The notes: generated from the letters alone by a model not told the origin. Positions 46,434 through 56,581 are shown, counted from the first letter of the stretch. The stretch: 64,000 nt of DNA from Psychrobacter sp. I-STPA10 (GCF_021012795.1 NZ_VFYU01000022.1:1-64000), one strand, 5' to 3'. Program-made: numbers and translations.

Positions 46434-46466
46434 TAAAAAAGGTAGCCAATATATTATCAGCTACCC
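46434..46466 (-). terminator. Terminator of the rpsF-rpsR-rplI operon
   Basis: GGTAGC / GCTACC stem followed on the minus strand by TTTTTTAT, downstream of rplI. Confidence 0.75.
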
Positions 46467-46538
46467 TATTTATTATCTTTCTACTATTACCAATACACTA
46501 AAATCATTATATTTTAGTTTGTATGAGTTATATTAGAA

Positions 46539-47009
46539 TTAAGCCTCTTGTGATACAACGTCATCTTCTGACAAAATGGTCACTAAGATATTAGCAAATA
46601 CATCATGATGAAGCTGAATATCAACGTTGTATTCACCGACCTGACGCAAAGTACCTTCAGGCATTTTAACTTCTGAACGGTCAACTTCAAGACCAGACTT
46701 GGTCAAGGCATCAGCAATATCACGAGTACCAATTGAACCGAAAAGCTTACCATCTTCGCCAGATTTTGCACGCATGATGACATTAACATCTTTTAGTGCA
46801 TCTGCACGGGCTTGAGCGGCTGCTAATTCTTCAGCTTCAACTTTTTCAAGCTCAGCACGACGTGCTTCAAACTTTTCAACATTGGCTGGGGTTGCAGGTA
46901 ACGCTTTACCTTGTGGTATCAAGAAATTACGACCATAGCCTGCTTTGACATCAACTGTTTCGCCAAGCTTACCAAGGTTGACGATACGCTGTAATAAAAT
47001 AACTTGCAT
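46539..47009 (-). CDS. rplI: 50S ribosomal protein L9
   Basis: Binds 23S rRNA near the L1 stalk. 156 aa. N-terminal [36 protein letters not shown] is the L9 signature, then the long helix and the C-terminal domain ([12 protein letters not shown]). GGAGTGACTC before the ATG. Third gene of the operon. Confidence 0.98.
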   Translation of the reverse strand: MQVILLQRIVNLGKLGETVDVKAGYGRNFLIPQGKALPATPANVEKFEARRAELEKVEAEELAAAQARADALKDVNVIMRAKSGEDGKLFGSIGTRDIADALTKSGLEVDRSEVKMPEGTLRQVGEYNVDIQLHHDVFANILVTILSEDDVVSQEA

Positions 47010-47032
47010 GAGTCACTCCTAAGTTAGTGGGC

Positions 47033-47260
47033 TTACTGATGGTTATCAGTATAAGGCAACAACGCTAGGAAACGAGCTTGCTTGATAGCAGTGGCTAGTT
47101 GGCGTTGATACTTGGTCGAAGTTCCTGTAATACGGCTAGGAACAATTTTTCCATTGTCACCAATGTACTGTTTTAGTAGTTCAACATCTTTATAATCGAT
47201 GTGCTTAATACCTTCAGCGGTAAAGCGACAAAATTTGCGGCGGCGATAAAAACGTGCCAT
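47033..47260 (-). CDS. rpsR: 30S ribosomal protein S18
   Basis: Partner of S6 on the platform of the 30S subunit. 75 aa. [28 protein letters not shown] and [28 protein letters not shown] are the family signature. Lies 15 bases after rpsF. Confidence 0.98.
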   Translation of the reverse strand: MARFYRRRKFCRFTAEGIKHIDYKDVELLKQYIGDNGKIVPSRITGTSTKYQRQLATAIKQARFLALLPYTDNHQ

Positions 47261-47275
47261 ATCAATGCTCCTTAA

Positions 47276-47698
47276 TTAGTCTTCAGAATCGTCTTCGTTG
47301 TCGTCATCATCTTGATCTTGCGAGTCATCATGGTTGCGATTATCGCTACGACGATCAGCTTTGCGTGCGCGTTTTTCATCAGCATTTTTTGCAAGCTGTG
47401 ATTCTTCAGTAATGGCATCATCACGGCGGATAACTAGACTACGGATGATTGCGTCATTATAACGGAAAAGCTCTTCAAGCTCAGTTAAAGTCTCGCCATC
47501 ACATTCAATATTAAATAGCACATAATGTGCTTTATGAATTTTTTGAATTGGATACGCTAGTTGACGGCGTCCCCAATCTTCTAGACGATGGATAATACCA
47601 TTGTTATCTTGAACAAGCTTGATATAGCGTTCTACCATACCGACCACTTGGTCACTTTGGTCTGGGTGTACAATTAACACCACTTCGTAATGTCGCAT
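47276..47698 (-). CDS. rpsF: 30S ribosomal protein S6
   Basis: 30S platform protein that binds 16S rRNA with S18. 140 aa against about 131 in E. coli. Core from [18 protein letters not shown] to [11 protein letters not shown]. The tail is long, first Lys/Arg-rich then strongly acidic ([17 protein letters not shown]). In E. coli the S6 C-terminus receives extra glutamates from RimK; here acidity is encoded. AAGGAG 8 bases before the ATG can be hidden by the leader hairpin. Confidence 0.97.
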   Translation of the reverse strand: MRHYEVVLIVHPDQSDQVVGMVERYIKLVQDNNGIIHRLEDWGRRQLAYPIQKIHKAHYVLFNIECDGETLTELEELFRYNDAIIRSLVIRRDDAITEESQLAKNADEKRARKADRRSDNRNHDDSQDQDDDDNEDDSED

Positions 47699-47705
47699 TT
47701 ATGGA

Positions 47706-47752
47706 CTCCTTACGGATTAGTCAGCCATTGACCCTATGTCAATAGCAAGGAG
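47706..47752 (-). ncRNA. Likely S6:S18 ribosomal leader RNA element
   Basis: In the rpsF leader, CTCCTT (47752-47747) pairs with the rpsF Shine-Dalgarno AAGGAG (47711-47706), enclosing an inner TTGAC/GTCAA stem and an unpaired AATCCGT stretch. The known S6:S18 motif likewise has a bulged CCG next to the stem. It would let surplus S6-S18 shut off its own translation. Confidence 0.65.
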
Positions 47753-47827
47753 ATTTATAAAAAATTACTAGCAATTACTATTATTAAAAACTAATAGCAA
47801 TTTAACTCTTTTTTTATAAAGCGCAGC

Positions 47828-47856
47828 ATTATAACAAAAACCTTACTAATACTCAA
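47828..47856 (-). promoter_or_regulatory. Promoter of the rpsF-rpsR-rplI operon
   Basis: Minus strand TTGAGT (47856-47851), a 17-base spacer, TATAAT (47833-47828), just after the end of the RDD gene. Confidence 0.7.
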
Positions 47857-47863
47857 TGTCTAA

Positions 47864-48715
47864 TTAAGATTTGATAGTGGAAGACTCAGTCTCAAGCTGA
47901 CTATCATCTGCTTTTACCACATAAGTTTTAGCAAGTTTATCATGAATGCTACGATGCTCTTTATCAAATATCATCACTATTAGATCAGCAAGGGCAAAAA
48001 ACTGCCCTAAGTATGGAAGGTTATAAGCTAAGTTAGTTAATATGGTACGAATTAAAATCAAATTAGTAATATTAGGAATTTTTTTGCTTTCATAATCTAA
48101 TATTCTGACACCAGTAGCTAATTTACCAATACTTTGTCCACGCTTTACTAACATCACTATTTGTATAGCAAATAACCCTAATATCATTAATGAGCTCATA
48201 ATAGACAAGTGTGAAGGAATCGTTGCCACCAATTCATTGATCGCTGCAGGATTGCCAGCTTTTTCAGACAATGATGTCATATCAAAATTTAGTGCTGATA
48301 ATATAGGTACCAGACATAAGATAGCCAAAACTTGATCGATAAGTACGGCTAAGATTCGACTCCATACACTGGCTAATTCATCTTCCTGTGCTACTTGCTT
48401 ATGTTTTGTGCGATTAAAGGGAGATTTTTTGAGCTTATCAGAGACATTATGGACGCCACTGCTATCACTCGTTGCTCTGCCATATAATCTATCAACACTA
48501 TTACCATTTTGCACAGAAGCCTGATGATGAGCTGCACCATTAGGCTGATAAAACCATGCTCCTCCTGTCATATTGCCAACACGTTGCCAATTTTCCATGC
48601 CTTCATGCCACATCAAGTCATCTAATATGACTTCGCCAGAGGCCAACATATTATTGAGCTGCTCTAAGGTATAGGGTCCAGCTTGAACATTATTTCGTGC
48701 CAAATAAATTTGCAT
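47864..48715 (-). CDS. RDD-family membrane protein with N-terminal GYF-like domain
   Basis: Function unknown. 283 aa from ATG 48715; a TTG at 48721 has better spacing from the AAGGATATC ribosome binding site and could be the real start. Residues 1-50 form a GYF_2-type domain (GPYTLEQLNNMLASGEVILDDLMWHEGMENWQRV), a protein-interaction fold. A polar linker with basic residues follows, then an RDD domain from about 115 with four hydrophobic segments, the Arg in the first (SRILAVLIDQVLAIL), GQSIGKLATGVRI and RSIHDKLAKTYVV. The domain pair is common in inner-membrane proteins of unknown role. Confidence 0.85.
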   Translation of the reverse strand: MQIYLARNNVQAGPYTLEQLNNMLASGEVILDDLMWHEGMENWQRVGNMTGGAWFYQPNGAAHHQASVQNGNSVDRLYGRATSDSSGVHNVSDKLKKSPFNRTKHKQVAQEDELASVWSRILAVLIDQVLAILCLVPILSALNFDMTSLSEKAGNPAAINELVATIPSHLSIMSSLMILGLFAIQIVMLVKRGQSIGKLATGVRILDYESKKIPNITNLILIRTILTNLAYNLPYLGQFFALADLIVMIFDKEHRSIHDKLAKTYVVKADDSQLETESSTIKS

Positions 48716-48721
48716 GAGCAA

Positions 48722-49059
48722 TGATATCCTTGTTGTACCTGTGATATAAATTTTTAGTATGGTTTGTTATATAAAGTTAGGTATGCAAATATCAAGAAAT
48801 TATTTCATAACTTAAATCTCTAAAATAGTTTGTATCCTGAATTGCACCTCAATATATTGGTATATTATATTTGTTTGAAAGTAATCTATTATACCCTAAC
48901 TCTTGGTAAACAATTTTAATCATAAAGAAAAGCGATAATGGTGTCCATTATCGCTTGTTTACTTTATCACTTTGTCAATTATCAGCTAATTTTAGCTATC
49001 AAGCAACCCGATAAAAAATCTTAACTTATGGTATTGCTATTATAAACAGCTACTAGCTA
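48722..49059. other. Intergenic region after ppsA
   Basis: 338 bases, AT-rich, with the ppsA terminator at 48926-48960 and presumably the promoter of the RDD gene, which I could not place. Confidence 0.55.
48926..48960 (-). terminator. Terminator after ppsA
   Basis: Perfect 12-base stem AAGCGATAATGG / CCATTATCGCTT with TGT loop, followed on the minus strand by TTCTTTATG; about 105 bases after ppsA. Confidence 0.85.
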
Positions 49060-51453
49060 CTAACTGTGCTGTGGCTTTTCACCAGCAAGAAAGAACCAAG
49101 TATCAAGCACTGAATCTGGATTTAGTGATACTGAGCTGATGCCTTGCTCCATTAACCAATGTGCAAGATCAGGATGATCTGATGGTCCTTGACCACAAAT
49201 ACCCACATATTTGTTTTGTTTGTGGCAAGCTGAGATTGCCATAGATAGTAGCTTTTTCACCGCAGCATCACGCTCATCAAATAGATGCGATACGATACCT
49301 GAGTCTCTATCTAAGCCAAGCGTCAACTGAGTCAAGTCATTTGAGCCGATTGAGAAGCCATCGAAGTATTGTAAGAACTCGTCTGCCAATAAAGCATTGG
49401 TTGGCAGCTCACACATCATGATAAGCTCAAGTCCATTCGCGCCACGTTTTAAGCCATTTTTCTCAAGAATTTCAACTACTTGCTTGGCTTCATTTGGTGT
49501 ACGTACAAATGGAATCATGATTTTAACATTGGTTAAACCCATGTCATCACGCACCCGTTTTAATGCCTGACATTCAAGATCAAAACAGTCACGGAAAGTA
49601 TCTGATACATAACGGCTTGCACCACGGAAACCTAGCATTGGATTTTCTTCTGATGGCTCGTATAATTTACCACCAATTAAGTTGGCATATTCATTGGATT
49701 TAAAATCAGACATACGTACAATCACTGGCTGATCTCTAAAAGCAACCGCTAAGGTAGAAATACCTTCTACCAATTTGTCTACATAGAAATCAACTGGTGA
49801 GGCATAGCCAGAGATACGCTCATTAATTGCTTGCGTGATCTCACGTGGTAGCGTATTCATGTTAAGTAGCGCTTTTGGATGCACCCCAATCATACGGTTG
49901 ATGATAAATTCTAGGCGTGCCAGTCCAACGCCTTCGTTAGGAATTTGTGAGAAGGCAAAGGCACGATCTGGATTACCCACGTTCATCATAATTTTAAATG
50001 GAATCTCTGGCATAGAGTCAATGGAGTTGGTTTGGATATCAAAATCCAATAGTCCTTCATAAATAAAGCCAGTATCCCCTTCAGCACAAGAGATGGTAAC
50101 CTCTTGACCATCAGACAGTAACTCTGTGGCGTTGCCACAACCTACAATAGCAGGTACACCAAGCTCACGAGCAATAATTGCTGCGTGACAGGTACGACCA
50201 CCACGATTGGTAACAATGGCAGCAGCTCGTTTCATCACAGGCTCCCAATCTGGATCTGTCATGTCTGATACCAATACATCACCAGCCTGTACTTTGTCCA
50301 TTTCATGAACACTATTAACGATGCGTACTTTTCCTGAGCCGACACGCTGTCCAATCGAGCGACCTTCACACAACACTTTTGCATTGTCACTTTCAATGAC
50401 ATAACGCTCCATAATATTGCGGTCTTGACGGCTCTTAACTGTCTCAGGACGTGCCTGTACGATAAAGATATCTCCAGAATCGCCATCTTTTGCCCATTCA
50501 ATATCCATCGGATGACCATAGTGTTTTTCGATCACGAGGGCTTGTTTAGCAAGTTTATTTAGCTCTTCGGTTGTTAATGAAAACTGAGCACGCTCTTGTT
50601 TATCTACATCAACAATCTTTGTAGATTTAGCAGTACTGCCATCATCACCGTAAACCATTTTTTGATGTTTACTGCCCAAATTACGACGCACAACAGCAGG
50701 TTTGCCATCATCTAGTAGACGTTTAGATAGGTAAAACTCATCTGGGTTAACCGCTCCTTGCACCACCATTTCACCCAAGCCATAACTTGAGGTAATAAAG
50801 ACGACGTCTTCAAAGCCACTTTCAGTATCTAGAGTGAACATCACCCCTGAAGCCCCAGTCTCTGAGCGCACCATACGCTGCACACCCGCCGAGATTGCAA
50901 CTTCAGCATGCTCAAAACCTTGATGCACACGATAAGCAATGGCACGATCATTATATAAAGATGCAAATACTTCTTTGATTGCAATCAAAATATTTTCAAT
51001 ACCACGGATATTTAAGAAAGTTTCTTGCTGACCTGCAAACGATGCATCTGGTAAATCTTCAGCGGTTGCAGAAGAACGTACAGCAACAGCGATGTCCTGT
51101 CCACCACTCATGCTATCAAAAGCATCACGTATGGCTTGTTCTAATTCAGCAGGAAGTGGCTGAGCCACAATCCATTCACGGATTTTTTTACCTGTCTCTG
51201 TTAATGCATGAACATCTTCAATATTAAGTCCTTGCAATTCTTGCTTGATTTTTTCATTCAAGCCAGTTGCTTGTAAGAAGTGATTAAAGGCATCGGCAGT
51301 GGTTGCAAAACCTCCAGGGACGCTCACGCCTAAATCAGATAGATGACCTATCATCTCACCTAGGGAGGCATTTTTACCGCCGACTTTATCAATATCGTTT
51401 TTACCAAGCTTGTCAAGATTAATGACCTGAGTGCTGCTTGTTTGTTCTGCCAT
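49060..51453 (-). CDS. ppsA: Phosphoenolpyruvate synthase
   Basis: Makes phosphoenolpyruvate from pyruvate and ATP for gluconeogenesis. 797 aa, normal. ATP-grasp start [15 protein letters not shown]; phosphohistidine in [21 protein letters not shown] near residue 420; C-terminal PEP-binding barrel with [17 protein letters not shown] and the [20 protein letters not shown] signature ending in [20 protein letters not shown] before the ATG. Divergent from ppsR, its regulator. Confidence 0.97.
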   Translation of the reverse strand: MAEQTSSTQVINLDKLGKNDIDKVGGKNASLGEMIGHLSDLGVSVPGGFATTADAFNHFLQATGLNEKIKQELQGLNIEDVHALTETGKKIREWIVAQPLPAELEQAIRDAFDSMSGGQDIAVAVRSSATAEDLPDASFAGQQETFLNIRGIENILIAIKEVFASLYNDRAIAYRVHQGFEHAEVAISAGVQRMVRSETGASGVMFTLDTESGFEDVVFITSSYGLGEMVVQGAVNPDEFYLSKRLLDDGKPAVVRRNLGSKHQKMVYGDDGSTAKSTKIVDVDKQERAQFSLTTEELNKLAKQALVIEKHYGHPMDIEWAKDGDSGDIFIVQARPETVKSRQDRNIMERYVIESDNAKVLCEGRSIGQRVGSGKVRIVNSVHEMDKVQAGDVLVSDMTDPDWEPVMKRAAAIVTNRGGRTCHAAIIARELGVPAIVGCGNATELLSDGQEVTISCAEGDTGFIYEGLLDFDIQTNSIDSMPEIPFKIMMNVGNPDRAFAFSQIPNEGVGLARLEFIINRMIGVHPKALLNMNTLPREITQAINERISGYASPVDFYVDKLVEGISTLAVAFRDQPVIVRMSDFKSNEYANLIGGKLYEPSEENPMLGFRGASRYVSDTFRDCFDLECQALKRVRDDMGLTNVKIMIPFVRTPNEAKQVVEILEKNGLKRGANGLELIMMCELPTNALLADEFLQYFDGFSIGSNDLTQLTLGLDRDSGIVSHLFDERDAAVKKLLSMAISACHKQNKYVGICGQGPSDHPDLAHWLMEQGISSVSLNPDSVLDTWFFLAGEKPQHS

Positions 51454-51533
51454 GATAACTCCAGAAAATAAGGTTATTTTTTCAAATTATACCGCTAAAT
51501 GGTCACGTTATGTAGTCAAATTTTGATTTTTAT

Positions 51534-51552
51534 GCAACCAAAGCATGGTTGC
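51534..51552. promoter_or_regulatory. Inverted repeat upstream of ppsA
   Basis: Perfect 7-base arms GCAACCA / TGGTTGC with a 5-base centre; possible operator. The regulator is unknown. Confidence 0.4.
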
Positions 51553-51754
51553 TATCAAATTTGCTACGTTTTTACACAAAATTTTGCATTTACCCTGTCA
51601 TATATGTTCGTATATGTAAGTAATAATATATAAAAGCTGCCATTGTCGTTACCAGCAGCCATTATACAAATGAGCACCATTGTTCCCAAAAGTTTGCAAA
51701 GGTGCTACTCAAAAATGTAGCTCAAATATGGTTACACAGTTATGCTAACATTGA

Positions 51755-51784
51755 TTGGGATTGTTCGTCCATTGTGGGTATAAT
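51755..51784 (+). promoter_or_regulatory. Candidate ppsR promoter
   Basis: TTGGGA, 18-base spacer, TATAAT, about 110 bases upstream of ppsR. Confidence 0.5.
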
Positions 51785-51892
51785 GATTGAGCAAAATTCT
51801 ACCTAGTTAGCAATTTTTAATTTTAGCTTTTAATTTTAATCAGTGGATAAAGTTAGTTGGTTCATCAGCTTTATTATCAATCAAGGATTTTT

Positions 51893-52852
51893 ATGGACAC
51901 CGCTTCATCAAATAATTCATCCCACCCTCTTAATCAAAGTGAAGAAGGTAGATTTGTCCAAGCAGAATCTAAATTAAGAGCACCCAAGCCAACCTTCCAA
52001 AATAGACAAGCATTACAAAATAATGATGACCAACCCATTCGTACAGCCTTTTTTATCTCTGACGGCACAGCCATTACGGCTGAAACTTTGGGACGCTCAA
52101 TTTTAAGCCAGTTTCGTCAAGTACCATTTGAGACACGGGTCATACCTTATGTTGATGACATGGTATTAGCAGAAGAAGCAGTAGAACAAATTAATTTAGC
52201 CTATCAAAAAGACGGGGTATTACCTTTGGTATTTGATACCATTGTTAATGCAGAAATCCGTGAAAAAATCAATTCTGCACAGGCATGTAATCTTGATATG
52301 TATGAGGGTTTAATTGGACGTATTGCTGAGGAGATCGGCATAGAGCCTGATGCTGATTCAGGACATGCACATGATGATGTCGATTCAGAAACGTATAAAT
52401 CTCGTATTGATGCGGTACATTTTGCCCTTGATAATGATGATGGTGCGCGTACTCGTCACTATGATATGGCTGATATTATCCTAATTGGTGTCTCGCGCTC
52501 AGGTAAAACACCAACGTCTTTATATTTAGCCTTACAGTTTGGTATACGTGCTGCAAACTATCCTTTAACCGAAGATGATTTGTATGACAATCAATTGCCA
52601 AAATCCTTACGTCAACATCGTAATAAACTTTTTGGTTTAGTCATTGATACGGATAGACTGGTAAAAATTCGTAATGAGCGGCGGGCAGGTAGTCGCTATT
52701 CTAGTTATAAACAATGCGAAGAAGAACAACGTGCCATTCAAGCAATATATATGACCCAAGGCATTCCAAATCTTAATGTTTCTGAAATGTCTGTCGAAGA
52801 GATTGCAACACGTATTTTACAAATTACTGGGCTCAAACGTCGTATCGGCTAA
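51893..52852 (+). CDS. ppsR: PEP synthase regulatory protein (bifunctional kinase/pyrophosphorylase)
   Basis: Inactivates PpsA with ADP and reactivates it with phosphate. 319 aa from ATG 51893, set by AAGGATTTTT; the in-frame extension to 51857 has no ATG. N-terminal residues 1-45 are polar and extra. The DUF299 core starts at RTAFFISDGTAITAETLGRSILSQF; the P-loop is GVSRSGKTPTSLYLA, followed by GIRAANYPL and RNERRAGSRYSSY. Divergent from ppsA, the classic pairing. Confidence 0.95.
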   Translation: MDTASSNNSSHPLNQSEEGRFVQAESKLRAPKPTFQNRQALQNNDDQPIRTAFFISDGTAITAETLGRSILSQFRQVPFETRVIPYVDDMVLAEEAVEQINLAYQKDGVLPLVFDTIVNAEIREKINSAQACNLDMYEGLIGRIAEEIGIEPDADSGHAHDDVDSETYKSRIDAVHFALDNDDGARTRHYDMADIILIGVSRSGKTPTSLYLALQFGIRAANYPLTEDDLYDNQLPKSLRQHRNKLFGLVIDTDRLVKIRNERRAGSRYSSYKQCEEEQRAIQAIYMTQGIPNLNVSEMSVEEIATRILQITGLKRRIG

Positions 52853-53086
52853 AATCCATCAACAACAAACCCAACAAACCATAAAGGTCACTGTTTCTTA
52901 AGCTAACTTTATTTGCATTCATTCTAATATTATGAGTGTCTGTTAAACTTTCATTTTTGTAGCAAAAGATAAGTCAGCTAGGTTAAAGGTGACAAAGATG
53001 AGTTTTTTAGCAAATTGGTATAATAAGATATTTTTTAGTATATTAACTATATATAATAGAAGTCGCTTAATAAAGAGAAGTGAAAT

Positions 53087-53521
53087 ATGAACCATTTAAC
53101 CACCAAGCGAGTGCCACAGCCACGCTCTATTTTAGGAGTCATACTTGTCAGTAGCATGATATTAACTGGTCTGACTGGCTGTCAAAGTACTCTATTTAAA
53201 GATGAGCCTGTTCCTGAGCCAATATATGTACCACAACTAAGCTTAGGAGACTCTCAGGTATTGACGATATTAGCAGGTCGTGTACCCTGTGATACTGCCC
53301 TACCCATGCAGTGTTTACTTGCCAAACAACAAGGTTCAACAGAGTTGTTCCAAATCCCTTATAACTGGATTGAAGGCTTTACTCCTGCTTCTAATGTTGA
53401 ATACACCATCAGTGCCTCGCCTATGATAGATAACAACTTGCTTGACAATGAAACACAAGGTCTCACAGGACATTGGGTACTCAATAATATTATTGATCAG
53501 CGTCTCTTTAGGGTACAGTAA
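53087..53521 (+). CDS. Predicted lipoprotein, DUF4377-like
   Basis: Function unknown. 144 aa. Signal peptide with lipobox LTGLTGC (Cys near residue 32), so an envelope lipoprotein. The mature part contains CLLAKQQGSTELFQIPYNWIEGFTPASNVEYTI, which resembles the DUF4377 fold (polypeptide ending in an IEGF...EYxI pattern). The end, GHWVLNNIIDQRLF, looks like the start of a META/HslJ-type domain but stops at once. It lies 233 bases after ppsR. Confidence 0.8.
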   Translation: MNHLTTKRVPQPRSILGVILVSSMILTGLTGCQSTLFKDEPVPEPIYVPQLSLGDSQVLTILAGRVPCDTALPMQCLLAKQQGSTELFQIPYNWIEGFTPASNVEYTISASPMIDNNLLDNETQGLTGHWVLNNIIDQRLFRVQ

Positions 53522-53662
53522 CTTTGTCATACCCAAGCTATCGCCATACATAACCCAGTATTTTGCTGGTTTATTTTTATTGTTTTATATTGGTACTTAT
53601 ATTATAAATAACCACAATCTGATGCCACGTAATCATTTTTCCCATTAATATTTGAGGATATT

Positions 53663-55345
53663 ATGTCAAAAAAAAGAAAAGAAGACGAAGCCAAGGACAG
53701 CATTAAAGGAAGTCAAAACTCAAAACCAGAAACTACACCAGCCCCTAAAAATTCGGATACCCAAATGAGTGAACAACAAGATAAGCCTGTGGTAGAAAAA
53801 GACAGCAAACCACACAGCAAAAAAGAACGTATTGAGCAGACGCATGAGCAAGTTGAAGAAGATTTGCATCACCCAAGCTTAATCAGTCCACTAGATAGTA
53901 ATCGTATTCAAATAAAATCAGGATTTACCCAAGATTCAAAACGTATCAAAGGTGACAGTCACGATTTTGAATATGATGTGGTTGTCCTTGGAGCAGGCCC
54001 CGCCGGAGAAGCTGCGGCAATGAAGCTGGCAAAATCAGGTAAAAAAGTGGTGGTGGTTGATCCACGGGATCAAGTGGGGGGAAACTGTACTCATGTTGGT
54101 ACAATTCCAAGTAAAGCACTGCGTCAATCCGTATACAACTTGATTAACCATCGCCGTGATCCTCTATTTTCTCAAGGTGTTGATTATCATCAAGTACCAC
54201 TTAACCGCGTGTTATCAAATGCACGTAATGTCGTACGTAGTCAGGTAGAGACACATACTCGCTTTTATGAGCGTAACCGTATTGAGATACGCCATGGCTG
54301 GGCAAGCTTTGTTGATAAACACACTCTACATATTGAGCTGAATGAACATGCAGGTATTGAAGAAATTACCTTTAATAAAGCCATTATTACTGTGGGTAGT
54401 CGTCCGTATCGCCCTGATTTATTAGACTTTGATCACCCACGCGTGTTTGATTCAGATAAAATTTTACAGATGGATTATGTGGTCAATAAAATCATCATCT
54501 ATGGAGCAGGCGTGATTGGTTGTGAGTATGCGTCTATCTTTACTGGACTTGGCTATAAAGTCGATTTGATTAACAACAAAGCACAACTATTAAGCTATCT
54601 GGATCACGAAATTAGTGATGCCCTATCACATGACTTCCGTCAGTTTGGGGTATTAATACGCAATAATGAAGAAATTGATCATTTAGAAACGTTTGATGAT
54701 TGTGTGATATTACATCTAAAAAGTGGTAAAAAAATCAAATCTGATGCCATTTTATGGTGTAATGGTCGCTCAGGTAATACCGATGGTTTAAATCTTGAGG
54801 CAATAGGTCTAAAAGCAAATAATCGTGGTCAACTACAAGTTGATGATACTTATCGCACCTCAGTAGATAATATCTATGCTGCTGGAGATGTCATTGGCTG
54901 GCCTGCATTGGCATCGGCAGCTTATGACCAAGGTCGCTGTGCCGCGGCATTTATGGTGGGCAATGAAGATGCAGAGTTTGTCTCTAGTGTGCCCACAGGT
55001 ATTTATACCATTCCAGAAATATCAAGTATTGGTAAAACTGAGGAAGAACTCACCGAAGAACGAATCCCTTATGAAGTGGGACAAGCATTTTTTAAACATC
55101 TGGCACGAGCACAAATTATCGGTGAACGCACTGGCGTATTAAAAATCTTATTCCACCGTGAGACGCTAGAGATTTTAGGTATCCACTGTTATGGTAACCA
55201 TGCCTCTGAAATTATCCATATTGGGCAAGCTGTAATGAAGTGTGGTAATACGTTGGAGTATTTCATTAATACTACCTTCAACTACCCCACTATGGCAGAG
55301 GCCTATCGAGTGGCTGCACTCAATGGTTTAAACCGAGTATTTTAA
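53663..55345 (+). CDS. sthA: Soluble pyridine nucleotide transhydrogenase with N-terminal extension
   Basis: FAD enzyme that moves reducing equivalents between NADPH and NAD+. 560 aa against 466 in E. coli. The core begins near residue 104 with [20 protein letters not shown]; the FAD loop reads [16 protein letters not shown], where the second redox Cys of related reductases is replaced by Thr, the mark of SthA. NAD-binding [16 protein letters not shown] and C-terminal dimer part with [21 protein letters not shown] follow. Residues 1-103 are Lys/Glu/Ser/Gln-rich and probably disordered. Ribosome binding site GAGGATAT before ATG 53663. Confidence 0.94.
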   Translation: MSKKRKEDEAKDSIKGSQNSKPETTPAPKNSDTQMSEQQDKPVVEKDSKPHSKKERIEQTHEQVEEDLHHPSLISPLDSNRIQIKSGFTQDSKRIKGDSHDFEYDVVVLGAGPAGEAAAMKLAKSGKKVVVVDPRDQVGGNCTHVGTIPSKALRQSVYNLINHRRDPLFSQGVDYHQVPLNRVLSNARNVVRSQVETHTRFYERNRIEIRHGWASFVDKHTLHIELNEHAGIEEITFNKAIITVGSRPYRPDLLDFDHPRVFDSDKILQMDYVVNKIIIYGAGVIGCEYASIFTGLGYKVDLINNKAQLLSYLDHEISDALSHDFRQFGVLIRNNEEIDHLETFDDCVILHLKSGKKIKSDAILWCNGRSGNTDGLNLEAIGLKANNRGQLQVDDTYRTSVDNIYAAGDVIGWPALASAAYDQGRCAAAFMVGNEDAEFVSSVPTGIYTIPEISSIGKTEEELTEERIPYEVGQAFFKHLARAQIIGERTGVLKILFHRETLEILGIHCYGNHASEIIHIGQAVMKCGNTLEYFINTTFNYPTMAEAYRVAALNGLNRVF

Positions 55346-55488
55346 CGCATCTATAAGGTATTAATCGCTAATATTAGATCTATTTATGGTAGTACATATA
55401 ACATGTGCTACCATTTTTTATACGTCTTAACTTTTAGTTTTTTATTACTATCACTTTAACTTATGAAACACTGAAAGTTTTTTGCTAA

Positions 55489-55926
55489 CTATGACATTTG
55501 CCAATCAAATGGCATTTCTTTATGTCCACGCAAAGCCATCATTAATGTCTGTTGCATGGCGGTAAGCACCTCTTTGGTATAAGGTACGGCAGGTGATGCA
55601 CCCCAAACTGGATTGGGCCATGCCAAGTCATTTTGATAACGCACAATGTGATGAAAGTGTAGCTGTGGTACTTGATTGCCCAATGCTGCCACATTCATTT
55701 TATCTGCCGAAAATGTCTTAGCTAACTGGCTAGATAACCAGCTTGACTCACGCAAAAACTGCGCCTGATCAGCTGCTGATAGCTCATATATCTCTTTAAT
55801 CCCTGCCACACGTGGTACTAAAATTAGCCATGGAAACTGGCAGTCATTAATTAAACGACAGGTAGATAGCGGGAAATCCCCCACCATAAAGCTGTCTTTT
55901 GCAAGGGTTGGATGTAATTGAAACAT
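55489..55926 (-). CDS. HIT-domain protein (diadenosine tetraphosphate hydrolase-like)
   Basis: Second HIT-superfamily protein of the window. 145 aa from ATG 55926; the upstream frame opens with TTG and was rejected. Opens with MFQLHPTLAKDSFMVGDFPLS. The triad is QLHFHHIVRY, where the third His position is Val-Arg, so the motif is the shorter variant seen in proteins of this class. Also WLILVPRVAGIKEIYEL. The substrate is unknown. Confidence 0.85.
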   Translation of the reverse strand: MFQLHPTLAKDSFMVGDFPLSTCRLINDCQFPWLILVPRVAGIKEIYELSAADQAQFLRESSWLSSQLAKTFSADKMNVAALGNQVPQLHFHHIVRYQNDLAWPNPVWGASPAVPYTKEVLTAMQQTLMMALRGHKEMPFDWQMS

Positions 55927-56100
55927 AATGGATTCTCTAATAATTATAAGGTTTGGCAAAGTGTGAATCAGTCACCAGTTAACTCAATCAATCAGTGTTA
56001 AATGATAACCGTACTGCTATTGAGTATAATCGGTTATTTTATCAGGTATGCCCTAGAGTTTATAGAGTATTACCAAGATAAGATAGATTAATCCATAGTA

Positions 56101-56133
56101 AACGCAAAAAGACAGCCTTTATGGCTGTCTTTA
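56101..56133 (-). terminator. Terminator after the 33-aa ORF
   Basis: GACAGCC / GGCTGTC stem with TTTTTGC on the minus strand, about 110 bases after the ORF stop. Confidence 0.7.
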
Positions 56134-56240
56134 AATGGTGCAACATACTACATAATAGTTGTTATCGTTATATAAGTATATTTCTTATTTTTTTGTTTTT
56201 ATAGTTATTAATTGATGGCTTCCTTGCTCACTTCTATATT

Positions 56241-56342
56241 TCACATCTCTATGGCGTCTTCACACTCTTCATCACTAGATATAGGTTGCTCAAATTCTTC
56301 AAACTCCAATGCCATATTAATCATCTTTATTACTGGTTTCAT
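56241..56342 (-). CDS. Small acidic ORF, 33 aa
   Basis: Not recognised. ATG 56342 with the good ribosome binding site AAGGTAG just upstream; stop TGA at 56241-56243. The peptide begins MKPVIKMINMALEFEEF and is strongly acidic (EEFE, SSDEECEDA) with one Cys. A terminator follows on the same strand. It could be a real microprotein; the length makes it uncertain. Confidence 0.45.
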   Translation of the reverse strand: MKPVIKMINMALEFEEFEQPISSDEECEDAIEM

Positions 56343-56581
56343 TACTACCTTCCATTCTTACCATCAGTTTTATTAGTTTTACTGTCATTTAATCTGGATT
56401 ATGTCTTGCTATGTATATAGATTAGCAAACAAAAATGACAATATGGTTAAGTTAGCATGACAGTTTAATGAAAATATTTCTTATCTATATAGGTATACTA
56501 AATACTAATGTTGACAAAAATAAAAAATAGCAATCTAACACAGCTCAAAATTAAAGTGAGAGTTTAAAGTAAAATCAGCAA

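Larger units (their letters stand above)
51454..51892. other. Divergent ppsA/ppsR control region
   Basis: 439 bases. Contains the rightward ppsR promoter (51755-51784) and an inverted repeat GCAACCA-AAGCA-TGGTTGC at 51534-51552, 81 bases upstream of ppsA. Confidence 0.6.
55927..56581. other. Intergenic region holding a 33-aa ORF
   Basis: 655 bases. Contains the small acidic ORF at 56241-56342 and a terminator-like hairpin at 56101-56133; otherwise AT-rich without clear content. Confidence 0.6.

Noticed and set aside
53442-53648. 68-aa hydrophobic frame after the lipoprotein gene
   Set aside because: It begins inside the lipoprotein gene, has no ribosome binding site and runs through an AT-rich spacer; likely chance.
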